Assembly: GCA_004009845.1 (NCBI GenBank)
Contig: RMBW01000122.1
Coordinates: forward strand, 18,527 to 82,526
DNA from: Davidsoniella eucalypti
Taxonomy: Eukaryota; Ascomycota; Sordariomycetes; Microascales; Ceratocystidaceae
Length of the DNA: 64,000 bases
Direction: 5' to 3'
Below the pieces are notes generated by a model. That model was not told the origin of the DNA and did no database searches. It saw only the letters and a list, made by a program, of their open reading frames with translations. A program made the translations under genes and the position numbers. Positions 37,066 through 49,700 of the stretch are shown here, piece by piece (the stretch's first letter is position 1; every line of letters starts with the position of its first letter).

Positions 37066-40000
37066 ACCCATCCATTAGCCTGGTAGTTCGTTTGTGATAC
37101 TAGCGGACATGGACATACAGTACATATATGCAAGGTGGGCAACCCGCCTATAAGCCTTGCTTCATTCTAACAGACGAAGCCAATTGAAGCAAACAAAGGC
37201 TTTGCTACTCCATGATAGCGCCATAGTCTCCTAGCCACGCCTCAAATACTGCCATCATCAAGCCTGTCCAAGTTGCCGTGCTGGCAATACACACTTGTGT
37301 CGATACCTAGTTGGGTATTATCCATGCTCACATTAGCGGTAAATAGATATCCTTGAAAATTCTATGTCTTACCCGAAGATACAGATACACATACAGTATA
37401 AACAAGCCGTAGTTTTTTTTTTACTAGACTTTTTCTGGGTTGCCTCTACTACAAACACGCCATGCCAAAAGAAAAAGAAAGAACCTGTCGGCGTTTGTTG
37501 GTTGTGACGAAAAGAAAAGATATAAAAACAAAAGTCAAAAGGTCTCTACTGATTTCCAATAACCCGGCACAAAGCAAAGCCCTGAAAGTACAGGGGAAAA
37601 AAAAGAAAGATTATTTTTTTCTTATGAGAGATAGAACTTTAGTCAACAATACACCATACATAGAGACCTGGATTATTTCCCTTCCTTCTATTCCTTTCTC
37701 AAATACAAATATCAATCTTCTTTACTTTATGCGTGCTGGCATTTTCACCATCAAAGCCAGTGAGGAAGGAGTTGTAAGAAGCTTGGGGGAGAAAATCAAG
37801 TTCCCATTCTCAGATTAGAACATAATTGTATGTACACACATTCAAGTAAAAGGACTCTCCCATCCTCTTTGAGTCATTAAGAATCAGTGGTCACTTTGGG
37901 GCCATACACGCCTTAGCGGCTTAGTTGGTTGTTGCATACTGGTCAAGTGGCAAAGAAGGGATAACAAAGAAGCGGTATATCGGAAACAAGGGAACGAAAA
38001 GGCTTGACTGACTGAACAAAGCCAACCGACCATGAAATACGACTCCCTCTCTTCTTCAGACTTCGACTATCTTGATTTCTCAGTACAGACACAGAAATGT
38101 ATATGTGTGTGGCATACTTGGCTAAAGCAAAGACTTCCCCCAGATAGAGGCCCGAGCTAGATATATGTATGACGGAAGCGCTGTCTTACGATTAACCCGC
38201 TCCTAACAATTAGTAGGATGAGAAAGCCCTCATAGCGCCAATAGAAACAAGAAGGATCAGTAGTCATTCTTTCGTAGAGGTGATGTTGGTGTTTTGGCGT
38301 GGTGCGGGAAAAAGAGACAACAACATTTGTTCCGCAGCCAAAAAAACAAAAGTGCGGTCTTTGTCATTGGCCCCATATCTACGGGTCGATCGAGGCGCCT
38401 TTTTTTCTCTTCTTTTAAACGCTCGATGTTGAAAGATTGCGGGTGAGAAAACCGAGATAAGATGGTCAATGTGGCACACCTTCTCGACAGCCAAATAATG
38501 TGTTGTTTATAGCTGTATACGTATTAAGTATGTAGCACTTCAAGTGGCTGCCCGTACGGATATGAAAGTCCGGTGCTAGACGAGGAATGGATGCATCATT
38601 GGATACTCGGATACTCACATACTCAACTTGTCCCTCCTAAAAAGGGAACTCATAATGGTTCTCTGCGGAGCGTACATATGTGGGTTGGCTAGTGCGAATA
38701 TCACTGCTCGCTCTATCACTGTATGACTGATCAGTGACTGCATAATATCAAACTATGAGCTCAAGTACGCTGTTCTAGCGTTACAGTATTACTTCTTTGC
38801 TAGTGTTAATACTGCTGCCACCACATAGAAGGATCGAGATTGACCGGCTTTTTATTCGTTTTGCGGGAACATGGTGGTGGCCCCTTCTCTACACCCATAA
38901 TAAGGATAAAGAATAGCCTTGGAATCTTACTGAAGCGTTGCATTGCATTTGCCGTTGAATGAGCCAGTTGCTGGACACCAACTCCAACATATTGGCTGAT
39001 ACTTGCATTTATTTACCAGGTGGGAGGCATGTATAGATAGAGAAAGAGAACAAGGAAGCTGTCCTTGGTCGGTTCTCCCGTTAATGCTAGACAAGTCTCA
39101 AGGCAAAATATAGATATGGGTACTGTATGGATATGCAAGATGAGCTCATCCTGAAAGTAGACGATGTTTCTTTTGCCGTTGCCAAGGAGAGGACGGCTGG
39201 TTTAAACCTCTTTCATAGCTATCATTAACCATTAGTAAGTCGCTGAATAATTGTAGTTTTTGTTAGTGACTGTTGAAACTGTTGCCTAAAGCTACTCTGC
39301 AATAGCTTGCCTAAGCTCATACGTTAGCAACACCCCCATTTATATCCTGTCCTCATCTTGGATAACACAGGTAAGTGTCCATACTTGTAATCCGGTAAAG
39401 AAGATGTGCTCCCAAGGGGAGATATTGGCGTTCTCAGCCAGTAGACCGTATTAGCTAAACCAAGTTTTGGGTCAGCATCAGGAACGAAGTACGAGTGCTA
39501 GGCTAAAGCGTAATCACCGAATCGAGCGGCTGCTTTCTTCAGGCTTTGTCCCGCTTGTTAAATGTCGGTCTGCTTGATAGTAGCACACCTACATAGCACA
39601 ACTACGTACTTGTATACTAGGACAGACTATAGCGTGTTGGCTTGGAAGCTAATCTACTCTATGGTAGTAAGATTTTAGCAAAGAGATGTGAAACATTATA
39701 TTGCTGGATAAGAGCTTAGGGAAAGATATTGGTTTAGCTTTGCACAGCTTTGCCATCTGAGGGCCACATTTTCTCACTGTGATTTTGTGCAGATGAATCC
39801 AGCATCTAACCTGAGCTACGGGGAAAAAAAGAAGAAAAAAAGAGACCACTAGGCGTGAAAGAGAGCTAAGCAGCCAAGAGGCAGGGGGAGGTTAATGTTA
39901 ATGTGATGGTGGTAGTTTTGGATCTGGAGCTTCCTCATATTTTGATTATTTATCCATTCTTTGCAGGTTACGTCCTTTTAGAGGCTGTGGTGTTTCGTTT

Positions 40001-43000
40001 CCCCTGGAGCTAAGTTGCTACAGGGTATTTCAGATCTTTTCCCAATAGTGGTTTAGCCAACCAGAGCGAAGAAACAGAATCAAAGACCTGCAGAGAAGAA
40101 AAAGGCGGCACAGCACTATCTGATATCCTGAGGGCTGGCTGTGATTGTACTCCTTTGGCGGCGGCTGGCTCACGATATATCTTGTATGGTTATGGGCATG
40201 TCGTAGTCATTCTAAAAATGGAAGTGGTATCATAATACTAGCACCACAATACAAACCAGCATAGCCACCGCCATTGACATTGGATTGCACTTTATATCTT
40301 CACGCCCGTGCAACGCAGGATGTAGTTGACGGTTGCCTGTAAATGAGCTCTGGAGAAGCTTGGTATATATGAAACGGTAGAGGCAAAGAACAAAGCAAAG
40401 TTGATATTGTGGTGGATGAGAACTCACATGTATACATACGTTGGCCGTGACCAAGCCAGTACACGGATAGCACGGTAAGATTGTAAGCACGGGTAAATAG
40501 TGTCATGTTATGAATACTTTGTAGTTTTGGAGACACGGCCACACAGTTCCTGCGGAATGCACTGCCATGTAGTTCTATAACTATGGATCGACAACAATGC
40601 CGGGCCGTGCAGTCGCAGTTGGATTGTCCTAAATGAAAACAACATAGCACAATGCACGCTCATAGGCGCTATGTCGTCTGCTGGCTTTTTTTCTGTAATT
40701 TTCATTGGCAGTGACAGATAGTGGCAGGCAAACAAACAGAGTGTCAAAGAGACAGAATAGTGTCAGAGGGCCATCGTAGCTACTGCGGTAGTGCTGCGGT
40801 ACAACCATATCGTAGAGATTATACTGGTGAAGTGGGCTGTGATCGACGCTGGACGCAACAAAGCGATGGGCTTCCGGGGATCAACATGTTTCTTTTCGCA
40901 GCTTCTCCGATTGTAGTTCGATTATTATTGTTTGGATCTTTTTGAACGACGAGGGTTGTATTAGAACTAGTTCTCGGTTCTTTTGGTGTGTATACAGCTG
41001 TGTACAGACATTCAGATCTGAAAAAGCCTACTAGCTACTCTTCGAGATGCTTCGGCGCTCCAGCCTAAAACAGGCGTCTTCGCCGATGCACCCGCAGCAC
41101 AACCGAAGAACACAAAGAAGGTTAATCAGAGGGGCGTGTGGTGTTCTGGAAGAATGAGATATGCGACACGGGCCGCTGAATGGCTGGCTATCTTATTCTG
41201 TTGCCGTGAGAGAACAAAAGGGCAAGAAGAGCAGCGATCATCCGGAATAGAGAGAGAAAGGTCGGCCGCCCATCCATCACATAAGGCGTGTCAGAAAGGG
41301 ACAAAGAGAATAGGGGAGAAAAAAGCAACGCAAAGGAAAATCCCAACGTCCAAGTTGTCAAGCGAGGCACAAAGGCGAAGATCAAGAAAGCGGGAGAAAC
41401 ACGGCAAAGAACAATCATAAATAAAAAGTGAACAAAAAAAAGAAGAGGAACAAAAAGAAAGAAAGAAACGAAGCCTCGAGATCTTCACGCAGAAACCGAA
41501 GAAAACCTGGTTGACGAGAAGAAAAGATGGGCAGCGGGAAATTTTACCGCGATCTGCTCTGTAAAGATCTCAAAGCTTAAATCCGAGGGGAATCTACGTT
41601 GTTGGTATTGATATAATACATCTGAAGTATGAATTGATCAGCCTAACACAGTAGCTTCCTTTGTGTATAGATGAAACGACAACATGTCTAGTTTTGCGAG
41701 CTCCTTCCTTGTTTTGTTTTGCCGGCTCCGTAAGTGATAACAGTCTGACCGAAGACGCCGAAATAAATGATGTGAAAAGATTGGCTTCTCGGTCTTTACA
41801 ACATCTTCATTGTCTAGTACATATATATGCTTCATTGGCGGTATTCATGACACTTGATGTGACGCAGCCTAATACCACCCGAACAAACAGCCAAGTTAGG
41901 CTAGATATCAGCGTCTTTAGCGGCTGTAGCGACTGATATCTTCTAAGCGACCCTTTCTCGGTTGCCGGCATACGGTGCGCTGTATTTTAGCGGCAAAACA
42001 CGCTCCTTTTCCTCCTTTTCTCGGTAGTTTGAGTGGTCACTATATTGGAGATATTGAAGCACGACGTGTCTAGGAACTCAATAGTCTGCTGTATGCTGTA
42101 AGTAAAGGTGCTGTAAAATGGTGAGTTGTGTTGCCTTTTGCCGTTTTGCACGCCCGGCGTTAGGCTTGAAACTTCGGCAGGCAGAAGAAACGAAACGCAG
42201 AATGGCCATGGCGTTAAACATCTTGTTGTTCCTTTAAGCACTATGGATGATGAGCTGTTGATCGTATCTGCAAGGACGGCTCGTCCTGCTTTGGCTACCC
42301 GAAATATGTACATATATACATGCGGGTCTTTTTTTTAATTATGAATAGATGTCTAGACATATATAGACGTCATTCGTTAGAAGAGATAAAAGAGATCGTC
42401 GAGCTGTCATTCTTATTGCCTGATGTGTCTTATCTTGGCAGATCTTCAATATGCGCTGTGCCACGCTGTGTGTGGGTTTTAAAAGTGACATTTATCAGCG
42501 AGAAGATTGTACATACATGTATATCAAACTAAGCAGATCAGTATCTATTTTCCTTCGTCTTGTTTTCTCTGCATTTCTCGCATTGAAAAAGCTTCTTTGC
42601 CCTCTTGCTTTTGTATCCTGAAAGAGACAACTCGGCACATCAAATCGAATAGCCCATGCCGGACAGAATCACTTTCGTTCATCTATGCCATATGGCCCGG
42701 CTTAGGCGCAATCTTTTCTCCCTCTCATGTCGAGCATAAAATTACGTCTTCTTTTGGGATTCTGGTCTAGTTCAGTTACCTTTTTCGGAGATGACATCGT
42801 ACGATTCCTACAGTAGGCCCACGAACTTTGGGTCTGAAATCTGGAGTCGCAGAAATATGCATAATAAACAAGGCACTATGGAAGCAAGGAATACGTAGAG
42901 AAAAAGGAACAAGAATAGAATTATACCAGTTATGCTGTCTAGTCACCCCTCATTGTCCGTTTCTAGCTGTATTTTTCACGACGGCCCATTTAGGCGACTT

Positions 43001-44074
43001 TACCACCCAAGTCCTCCATATTGTGGTTATTTTGCTTTGCCTACAAAGCTGCAGGCCGATCATATGCATATTAACAAAGGAATCACGCCAATCAACGTCT
43101 CAACTTTTGACCGCCCGTCTTAGATTTTAACAATATATAGATTTACCCGCTTTAGAGCTTAGTCTTGTCCTACCATCCCATACTACATGTTTCAACATCC
43201 TAGGGTTATATAAAGAGGCAAAAGCGGGTAGCTAACAAGATGAAGGTCATAAGATCATGTTACATGCGTGCATAACTTGTAGATCTTTACACTGCAGTGC
43301 TCAAGTCTACTAAGAGTAAGAGAGTATGAAATCTTCTCAAGTGTTTATATACTATATGTACTGTGTCATGTTAGCCTTACCCTAAGATCTTACTGGCTTT
43401 GTTTTTCCGTTGCAACTGCAAAGAGGCCAGAAACTACGTCAGAATGATTTACAGCACTGCACGTCTATTGGCTTAACAAAACGGAAACTTAAACGACCGT
43501 TATAAAAGTGACACAACGTATAACTTATCTGTATAGATATATGCTTGAGCTTTCATATCTAATATAGGATTTGTTGGTGTACATACATATATGGTCACTG
43601 TGAGAACTAGTAGTGGCACGGATATCATGCAGAAAACAGCAAATTAAGTAGTATATATGTGGTATGACGTATTCAGGTGTCATGAATGTATGTATTACTG
43701 CCTTTCGTTTTGTCAAAGTAAGAGTCCTAAACATCGAATGGACGTGGACAAAATAAGATTTATGATAGATGTAATAATTGCAGCGGAACAAAAAAAACAA
43801 GGCGAATGTGCAAAAAAACCGCAATGAAATTGGAAAACGCCATACTACCTAGAATAAACAGAAGAAGCCATGTCCCAGAATTACCCCCCCCCCCCCAATA
43901 AGCAAGTGGAAAGATCGACAAAATAGGAACTAGAATTAGAGACTCAAGAAACAAGATACATTTGTGTAAGACAAGAGAAGCAATATAGATGTGCAGTCCA
44001 AATATAAAGTGAGGGGAGGAAAAATGGAGAGTAGAGTAGGTAGATAAAAGGATGACGAGAAGTTATGGGTATAG

Positions 44075-44080
<6 letters not shown>

Positions 44081-44106
<26 letters not shown>
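44081..44106. repeat. (GA)13 microsatellite
   Basis: Thirteen uninterrupted GA units, ending 20 bp before the SF3B1 stop codon. On the SF3B1 strand this is a (TC)13 pyrimidine tract in the presumed 3' UTR. Confidence 0.85.
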
Positions 44107-44126
44107 AAACGAACTTTTGGGCTGTT

Positions 44127-47100
44127 TTACAGAATGATTGCGAGCTCGGGGCGGTCCAGATTCTCGTCGTCAAGGTTGGGGTAGTATGGAACCATAGCAT
44201 CTGCTCCATGAACATATGCGTCGTTGTATAGACGCCAGTACGGTTGCCGCACTTTGCGTGCTGGATGGAATAGACCGGCCCAAACGTAGTTGAGCATCAT
44301 TCCGGGTCCAACAGCCATACGAATGGCCTCGATGGCCTCGACAATACGATCAATCACGTGGGGGCTTGTTTCGAACAGATTGGGATACAGCAGATTGAGC
44401 AGATGCACCATGGCGTCCTCACAGCCAAGACCAACGACACCTAATGCGATATGTTTGACGACCGAGGCTGCCGTTTGGCGATGGACCTGGTCCCGGTCAA
44501 TGAGAGCATCCTCCAGTAGTGGCGTAACCGCATAGACATAGTCTTTAGCCATCTCTCCAATGTATTCAAACAAGAATGAGAGCGACTTGAGGACACCGTT
44601 TTGCACATTGAGCTCAGGCACCCGGTACTCGTTCATCAGCGCTGGCAGCACAGTGAAGGGAGCGCAAGTCTCGGCGACAATGGCAATGGCGACAGCCGTG
44701 TTAACACGAGACTGACGCTCCTGGACACGCAGGTTGTTTAGTAGCGTAGCCAGAACGTCCTGGGGACCGATAGCCTTGGCAATGAAACCAAAGGTGTTGT
44801 TAGCGGCACGACGAATGCCCTTCTTGTGCGCCTTGAGCATATCGAGTAGCTCGAAGCAGATACGCATCCATTCGCGGGCGTTGACGCTTTCGGGGCCACG
44901 GTCAGCGATACGACCAACCAGATCAATGGTGTTCTCCTGTACCTTCTCATGACGGTTTCGGAGAATGGGGGTGAGACGGGGCAATAGATCGCGGATAGGA
45001 GGCTGCATCTGTGCAATACCGACTACATTGACGATGGAACGGAGCGCGCCTAGAATGGAACCTAGAACCTCAGGATACTCTTCACCAAGGTACTCATACA
45101 GCACAACACCAAGTTTGCCCATAAGGGTATCCTCTCCACACTGCTTCATGACCATGGCAATACGAGAAATCAGGTCAGCTGCCTGTTGCCTGACAGTAGG
45201 GGACTTGTGGTTGAGACGCCACAAGATAGTACTGACGATTTGAGGGATATAAGGCTTGCAACGAGTTCCTAAAGCGTTCACTACGGAACCAAATCCATTA
45301 AGCATAACAATATCCTCAACGGTTTGTTCCTGGAAAGCATAGAGAATACCATCAATCAGACGCTCCTCAAGGCGAGCACCAACATCGGCAGCACCAAGAG
45401 AAGCCACCACCTTTTCGACGGTTTCCACGGTCATCTTGCGGTACGGCTCGCTCTCGTCCTTGAGGTTTTCAACAATGCGCTCTAGAATTTCACCAGAACC
45501 AACTTTCTGGCCAATGTCCACAGTAGTTTCGACGACTTGGCGGTAGTTGCGCTTATCGAGGGCCATTCTGCGGACCCAGAAGCTCTTGAAGAACTCATCT
45601 AGCACGTGCTCCTTGAGGTATCCAGCCGTGACACCCTCGGTGTTAGCACACTGCGAGATGACTTTCAGTACCACCTTCTTCATCTCTTCATCTGGGGAGG
45701 AGAATTCACGAAGCAGAATCTCCATAATCTGACTAGTGTAGTAGTTGGCGTACTCCTCGTCCATGAGAGGAATGATGTATCCGACGGCCTTGAGGAAGCC
45801 GGCCAGACCCTTGCCACGCTGCTTACGGGCTCCAGTCCATAGAGGGTTTAGAATATCATCGAAACTCTCGATACCGTATGGGTTTGCTGCCTCTGCTAAC
45901 GCAGCAATGGCTAAACTAGTGACTGTACGAACCTTGGTCTGATCATCATTCAGGTTGGGCCCGATGCACTCCACCAGACCCTTGAGGTGTGGGAGAATGG
46001 CACAACCCATAAGGATAGGAATCTGTTGTACAATTTTGACACCGGTGTGACGTGCTTGCCATGACTTATTGCTACGGCACACTGCTCTCAAGAATGGCAG
46101 GAGGGCTGGGATACCAAGAGCAGAAGCAACGACTGCGAAGGCTCTGGCAGTGGTATTACGAACATATTCGTCGACGTGATCGATATCTGGTCTCATGGTA
46201 CTAATCATAGTAGCAAGACCTGCGGCTTTGGACAAGTTGGAAATGATCTCACGACCCTCTACACGAGCATAGTAGTCTTGATCAATGAGCAGTGGCTCAA
46301 TGACAACCAAGATCTTATGTACATAGGGACGAACCATGTCGTCGAGCTTGTAGAGAATTCGGTCGATAACCTTGACAAGAAGATGGCGTTCCTGGTCTTC
46401 TAGCGTCTTTTCCATAAGCAATGGGAGAATCTGATCAAACAACGGGCCGGCGCCAAAGTTACGGGCATTGTCGGTAAGCTGACGCAAAGCAGTCTTTCTC
46501 ATCGGTGGAGTACCGTTTTTGACCTTTAGCAGTAGACGCATAATTTTGCGTTCTTTGAGCTCTTCAACGCTTAGGGAGCTCTCGTCAACGCCATCCGCAA
46601 GTTTACCAAAGTAAGCCATGTCCTCCGGCTTGAAGAATTGCAAGTCACCAAGCCCGGGAATCTGGGCGGGCATAGCCTTGCCGCTGAGGCGGACAGTTTC
46701 AGGGTCCTGCATGGTGAAGCCAGTCGCCGGCTGGGGTAGTTGGGCCCGATGGGTTGGGACACGGGTAGGGGCATAGCCTGGAGGAGGCTCCAAGATCTTG
46801 TAACCTTGCTCCTCACCCGGCAGCATAGCATCAAGTTCTTCGTCGGTGTAGATATGGCTCCGGAGCTCGCCGGGAAATGCGGGGACAGCTGCAACAACTG
46901 GTGCTTCGTCTGTCGCAGCGCCGGCCACAGGGGCCTGATCCCAGCGTGAGCGTCTCTTAGGTGCAGCGGCATCGGGAGCTGGTGCTTGATCCCAGCGAGA
47001 GCGCTTAGGCTTATCATCGACGGCCTTGTCATTGGAGTCATCTTCAGGAGCAGTCGTCGAGTCTTCAGGTCCAGCAACATCCCAGCGCTTCTTGCGCTTT

Positions 47101-47705
47101 CTGGGTGCGTCGTTTTCTTCAGTTGTCAAGGTGGCTTCGGCTTCGTTTCCATTGCCATTAAGGGCGCGTTCGCGTTCTTTCTCCTCGATAGCTTTACGCA
47201 CCCGTTCTTCCTCACGTTCGAGCTCACGTGCTTCCATGACATCACGATAGCTGGTGCCATTTCCCTCGGCAAACGGGTCGGCACGGGTCGGCGTCAACTG
47301 TCGGTCGAAGCGACGCTTCTGATAATCGGTTTCACGGTCGGCAATGCGGTTGGAATTTTCGCCACGGCCGGCAAGAACGTCTTCTTCTTCGACGCCGTCG
47401 CCCCTCGCAAATTCGTCAATCATATCACGAGATGCAGTGTATTGACCAACGAGGTTGTGGCGACCGTTGGACTCTTCATCGTCCATATCGTCGTCATTGT
47501 CACGAATAGCAATCGAGGTATTGTAGCCGGCAAACTTGTCGGTGGTGTCGTAGAGCTCAGAATCGCCGGCATCGGTTAGCTTCTGTTTGGTAGATTCCCG
47601 CTGGGTGGTCTGGTCGAAGCGTGACGAGCCATTCTTTTGAGCTGCAGATGCGGCATTGCGCTCCGCCTGTAGCTTGCGGACGGTTTCGAAGTCGTCGTTT
47701 TCCAT
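44127..47705 (-). CDS. HSH155: Splicing factor 3B subunit 1 (SF3B1/Hsh155)
   Basis: A single uninterrupted exon encodes 1192 residues, the size of S. pombe Prp10 (about 1205) and between yeast Hsh155 (971) and human SF3B1 (1304). SF3B1 is the HEAT-repeat scaffold of the U2 snRNP SF3b complex that clamps the branch-site helix in the nucleus. The charged N-terminal third carries three U2AF-ligand motifs, basic residues followed by Trp-Asp (W208, W238, W255). Next come the p14-binding segment (around GYKILEPPPGYAP) and about 20 HEAT repeats to the C-terminus. The segment around WQARHTG and TKVRT, which aligns with the human mutation hot spot (R625 to K700), is intact; the Lys aligned with human K700 is K591. 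The start is the ATG opening MENDDFETVRKLQ, with no upstream extension needed. OGG1 lies upstream in the same direction. Identification is secure from near full-length similarity. Confidence 0.98.
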   Translation of the reverse strand: MENDDFETVRKLQAERNAASAAQKNGSSRFDQTTQRESTKQKLTDAGDSELYDTTDKFAGYNTSIAIRDNDDDMDDEESNGRHNLVGQYTASRDMIDEFARGDGVEEEDVLAGRGENSNRIADRETDYQKRRFDRQLTPTRADPFAEGNGTSYRDVMEARELEREEERVRKAIEEKERERALNGNGNEAEATLTTEENDAPRKRKKRWDVAGPEDSTTAPEDDSNDKAVDDKPKRSRWDQAPAPDAAAPKRRSRWDQAPVAGAATDEAPVVAAVPAFPGELRSHIYTDEELDAMLPGEEQGYKILEPPPGYAPTRVPTHRAQLPQPATGFTMQDPETVRLSGKAMPAQIPGLGDLQFFKPEDMAYFGKLADGVDESSLSVEELKERKIMRLLLKVKNGTPPMRKTALRQLTDNARNFGAGPLFDQILPLLMEKTLEDQERHLLVKVIDRILYKLDDMVRPYVHKILVVIEPLLIDQDYYARVEGREIISNLSKAAGLATMISTMRPDIDHVDEYVRNTTARAFAVVASALGIPALLPFLRAVCRSNKSWQARHTGVKIVQQIPILMGCAILPHLKGLVECIGPNLNDDQTKVRTVTSLAIAALAEAANPYGIESFDDILNPLWTGARKQRGKGLAGFLKAVGYIIPLMDEEYANYYTSQIMEILLREFSSPDEEMKKVVLKVISQCANTEGVTAGYLKEHVLDEFFKSFWVRRMALDKRNYRQVVETTVDIGQKVGSGEILERIVENLKDESEPYRKMTVETVEKVVASLGAADVGARLEERLIDGILYAFQEQTVEDIVMLNGFGSVVNALGTRCKPYIPQIVSTILWRLNHKSPTVRQQAADLISRIAMVMKQCGEDTLMGKLGVVLYEYLGEEYPEVLGSILGALRSIVNVVGIAQMQPPIRDLLPRLTPILRNRHEKVQENTIDLVGRIADRGPESVNAREWMRICFELLDMLKAHKKGIRRAANNTFGFIAKAIGPQDVLATLLNNLRVQERQSRVNTAVAIAIVAETCAPFTVLPALMNEYRVPELNVQNGVLKSLSFLFEYIGEMAKDYVYAVTPLLEDALIDRDQVHRQTAASVVKHIALGVVGLGCEDAMVHLLNLLYPNLFETSPHVIDRIVEAIEAIRMAVGPGMMLNYVWAGLFHPARKVRQPYWRLYNDAYVHGADAMVPYYPNLDDENLDRPELAIIL

Positions 47706-48248
47706 GATGATTGATTCAGGTAGGTGGAGTAGATGGCGATATTATGTGAAAACAAGCTTGACAGGTCGTCGTGGTCGGTTCCGGATCGATTGGCGTCCTT
47801 CAAGCGTGCCAGCCCTGCATTTCAGATTCAAACATGGGAAAGCAGCGAAAAACCGCTGCGCATAACTGAGGAGGGGTGTGTTGAGGGAAGATTACGCAAA
47901 GGCTGCTATAAAACTTCGCTCGAGGCTGTGACGATCGCTGACTATTTATTTTGTGAGGCTGAAGAAATTTTGGCTGCCAATGAAGGAGGTTGAAATTGGC
48001 CTATGTAAACGCGGGTAACAGACGCGAGGGTCGCTGATTAGCCAGTAATCAGCCGATGCTGCCATACACCGAGACCCTTTATGTCTTTCCGCTACAGCAG
48101 CTACACCGAGCTTATTACCCACATTATATATGTAAGTCACCTTCTATCTACATGTACTAGATTATATGCATGTCTTAGTGTGACCGTGATTTAAAGGCTA
48201 TAATCAATTAGTCGAATGATTTATCGTGTTGTCTCTGTTATCTATGCC
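47706..48248. promoter_or_regulatory. Intergenic region: SF3B1 promoter and OGG1 3' end
   Basis: These 543 bp separate the OGG1 stop from the SF3B1 start, both genes being on the minus strand. The segment must contain the OGG1 3' UTR and the SF3B1 promoter. A TACATGTA palindrome lies at 48149-48156. I see no TATA box that I would call and no separate gene. Confidence 0.5.
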
Positions 48249-49700
48249 TTAACATTCTGTTTTGAAGCCCCGTATCCGGGCGCTCCTTCTAGTTTGGCGC
48301 TCCGGTTCGGGTGTCGTTGTATCTATGTCCATCGCCTCTGCTTCAAACTTGACCACATCGTCAACCGGTTCACACTTGACAGTCATGCTTTCCATTCTCA
48401 GTGGAAGCTCGCGCTTCCCTCTCTTTGGCAGTTTGTTTTCCATTGTTCCCGGACTACTCTTCCTCTTGCGAGACTGGTACTCGACTTCCATAGTGTCACC
48501 ATTCCCTTCTATTTTAACAGTCTCCTTCTTGATCGCTTTGTTTGCCTTAGCAAAGGCCGCTGTTCCAGCTGCTTTCTGTTCTGAAAACGAGCGTAAATCT
48601 GCTGTGAACAAGACTGAGTGAGCCCAGCCGGCTTTGGAGCCCCATAGATCTCTGAACAGATCTCCAACGGGCTCATACATACTGAGAGCAAATGCCTTGG
48701 ATTTGCCTTTCCCGAACTTATAGTCTCTAACAGCAATCTGCCAAACATGAGTATCCACGGGCACAGACTCTCCCCACGAAAGGCCCATGAGACAAACACA
48801 GTCAGATACTTTGGGGCCCACGCCTTTCAACTGGAGCAATTCTTTGTGTGCTTCCTTATATGTTGCGACATGATTGATAGTGGCGCTCCCAAAACTAGGA
48901 TTTTCAGGGTTGCGCAAGCTGTCAAGCCAATCTTTTGGTTTGCTGGCGACAATACTTGCAGTGTCGGCTAAATATTTCGCACGATATCCAAATCCAAGGC
49001 TTCGCAACGTAGCCTCAACGTCGCTGCCGGTCATGTCTTCGGGTGTAGGAAAGTCATAGAAGACCTCGTCTCCTACTTGCGCAATGAACCGGCCGTATTG
49101 GACACAGAGTTTTTGTACCTAAGAAAATGACAATCAACATCCTAGCCCAGCATTCCGAAGTCAATGCGGAGAGAACCATGGACTCACCATTTGCGAAATT
49201 CTAGAAATATTGTTGTTACTGCTGCAAATAAAGCTAACTAGGGCTTCCCAGGCATCTTGGCTCAGAATTCTGATACCGCAAAAGTTTGCTGCTAGTTTTT
49301 TGAAGTGCGAATCTGCCGACGACCATTCTTCATACAAGGCCTGGAGATCTACACTAAGACTTAGGTAATGGCGTATCAGGGCTTCTGTATCGTCCTCTTC
49401 GCCTTTTGGCAAGCCCTTCTCTGCCGGCCATATTGCCTGGTAGTGAAGAGCTTTTGAGTCCTGCTTTAGTCGCACGAGGCGTCCTCGAAGGGTGCACGCC
49501 CTTTTTGTTTGGAACCAGATATGTCAGACATGTTCCATACTGCCAAAACATCTTAGCCTAAGCTCACAAACTTACCACTCATTATCATACTTGCGCCACC
49601 GAAAGGACTGGCCACAGCGCAAAGTTGTGTCGATGCTAAGATCAGCTAGCGTCAACGGGATTTTGCGCCATTCTCCCATGGCAGGCGGGCTAGGCGACAT
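48249..49700 (-). CDS. OGG1: 8-oxoguanine DNA glycosylase/AP lyase
   Basis: Three exons (49576-49700, 49188-49500, 48249-49118) give 435 residues; the introns are 75 and 69 nt. The enzyme removes 8-oxoguanine opposite C in base excision repair and cleaves the abasic site. The N-terminal domain shows CGQSFRWRKY, the family's substrate-recognition signature. The helix-hairpin-helix-GPD segment reads LKGVGPKVSDC with catalytic Lys at 249 and PVDTHVW with Asp at 268, the same numbers as in human OGG1. Residues from about 340 form an added basic and acidic tail with likely nuclear-localisation clusters (KRKSS, PKRGKR, RRSAR) and three sumoylation-type sites (VKIE at K348, VKCE at K394, VKFE at K403). 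The start was chosen because it directly precedes the conserved N-terminal domain with context ACAATGT. It is divergent from the U2AF65 gene, 395 bp between start codons. Function is secure; the tail's role is inference. Confidence 0.96.

Larger units (their letters stand above)
33857..44126. other. Noncoding DNA between the C2H2 gene and SF3B1
   Basis: The first kilobase is strongly T-rich on the plus strand and is probably the 3' UTR and terminator region of the C2H2 gene. Further on there is no supportable gene; open frames reach about 118 codons (37462-37818 is Lys-rich and domain-free). Notable items are a 21-T run (35886-35906), overlapping perfect palindromes (37031-37065), a run of 13 C (43884-43896), and a GA microsatellite (44081-44106) just beyond the SF3B1 stop codon. 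Confidence 0.65.

Noticed and set aside
37462..37818. 118-codon Lys-rich frame
   Set aside because: Composition follows A-rich DNA, with no domain and no convincing promoter or splice context.
46986..47579. 197-codon open frame on the plus strand
   Set aside because: It lies entirely opposite the charged N-terminal region of SF3B1 and is an antisense shadow.
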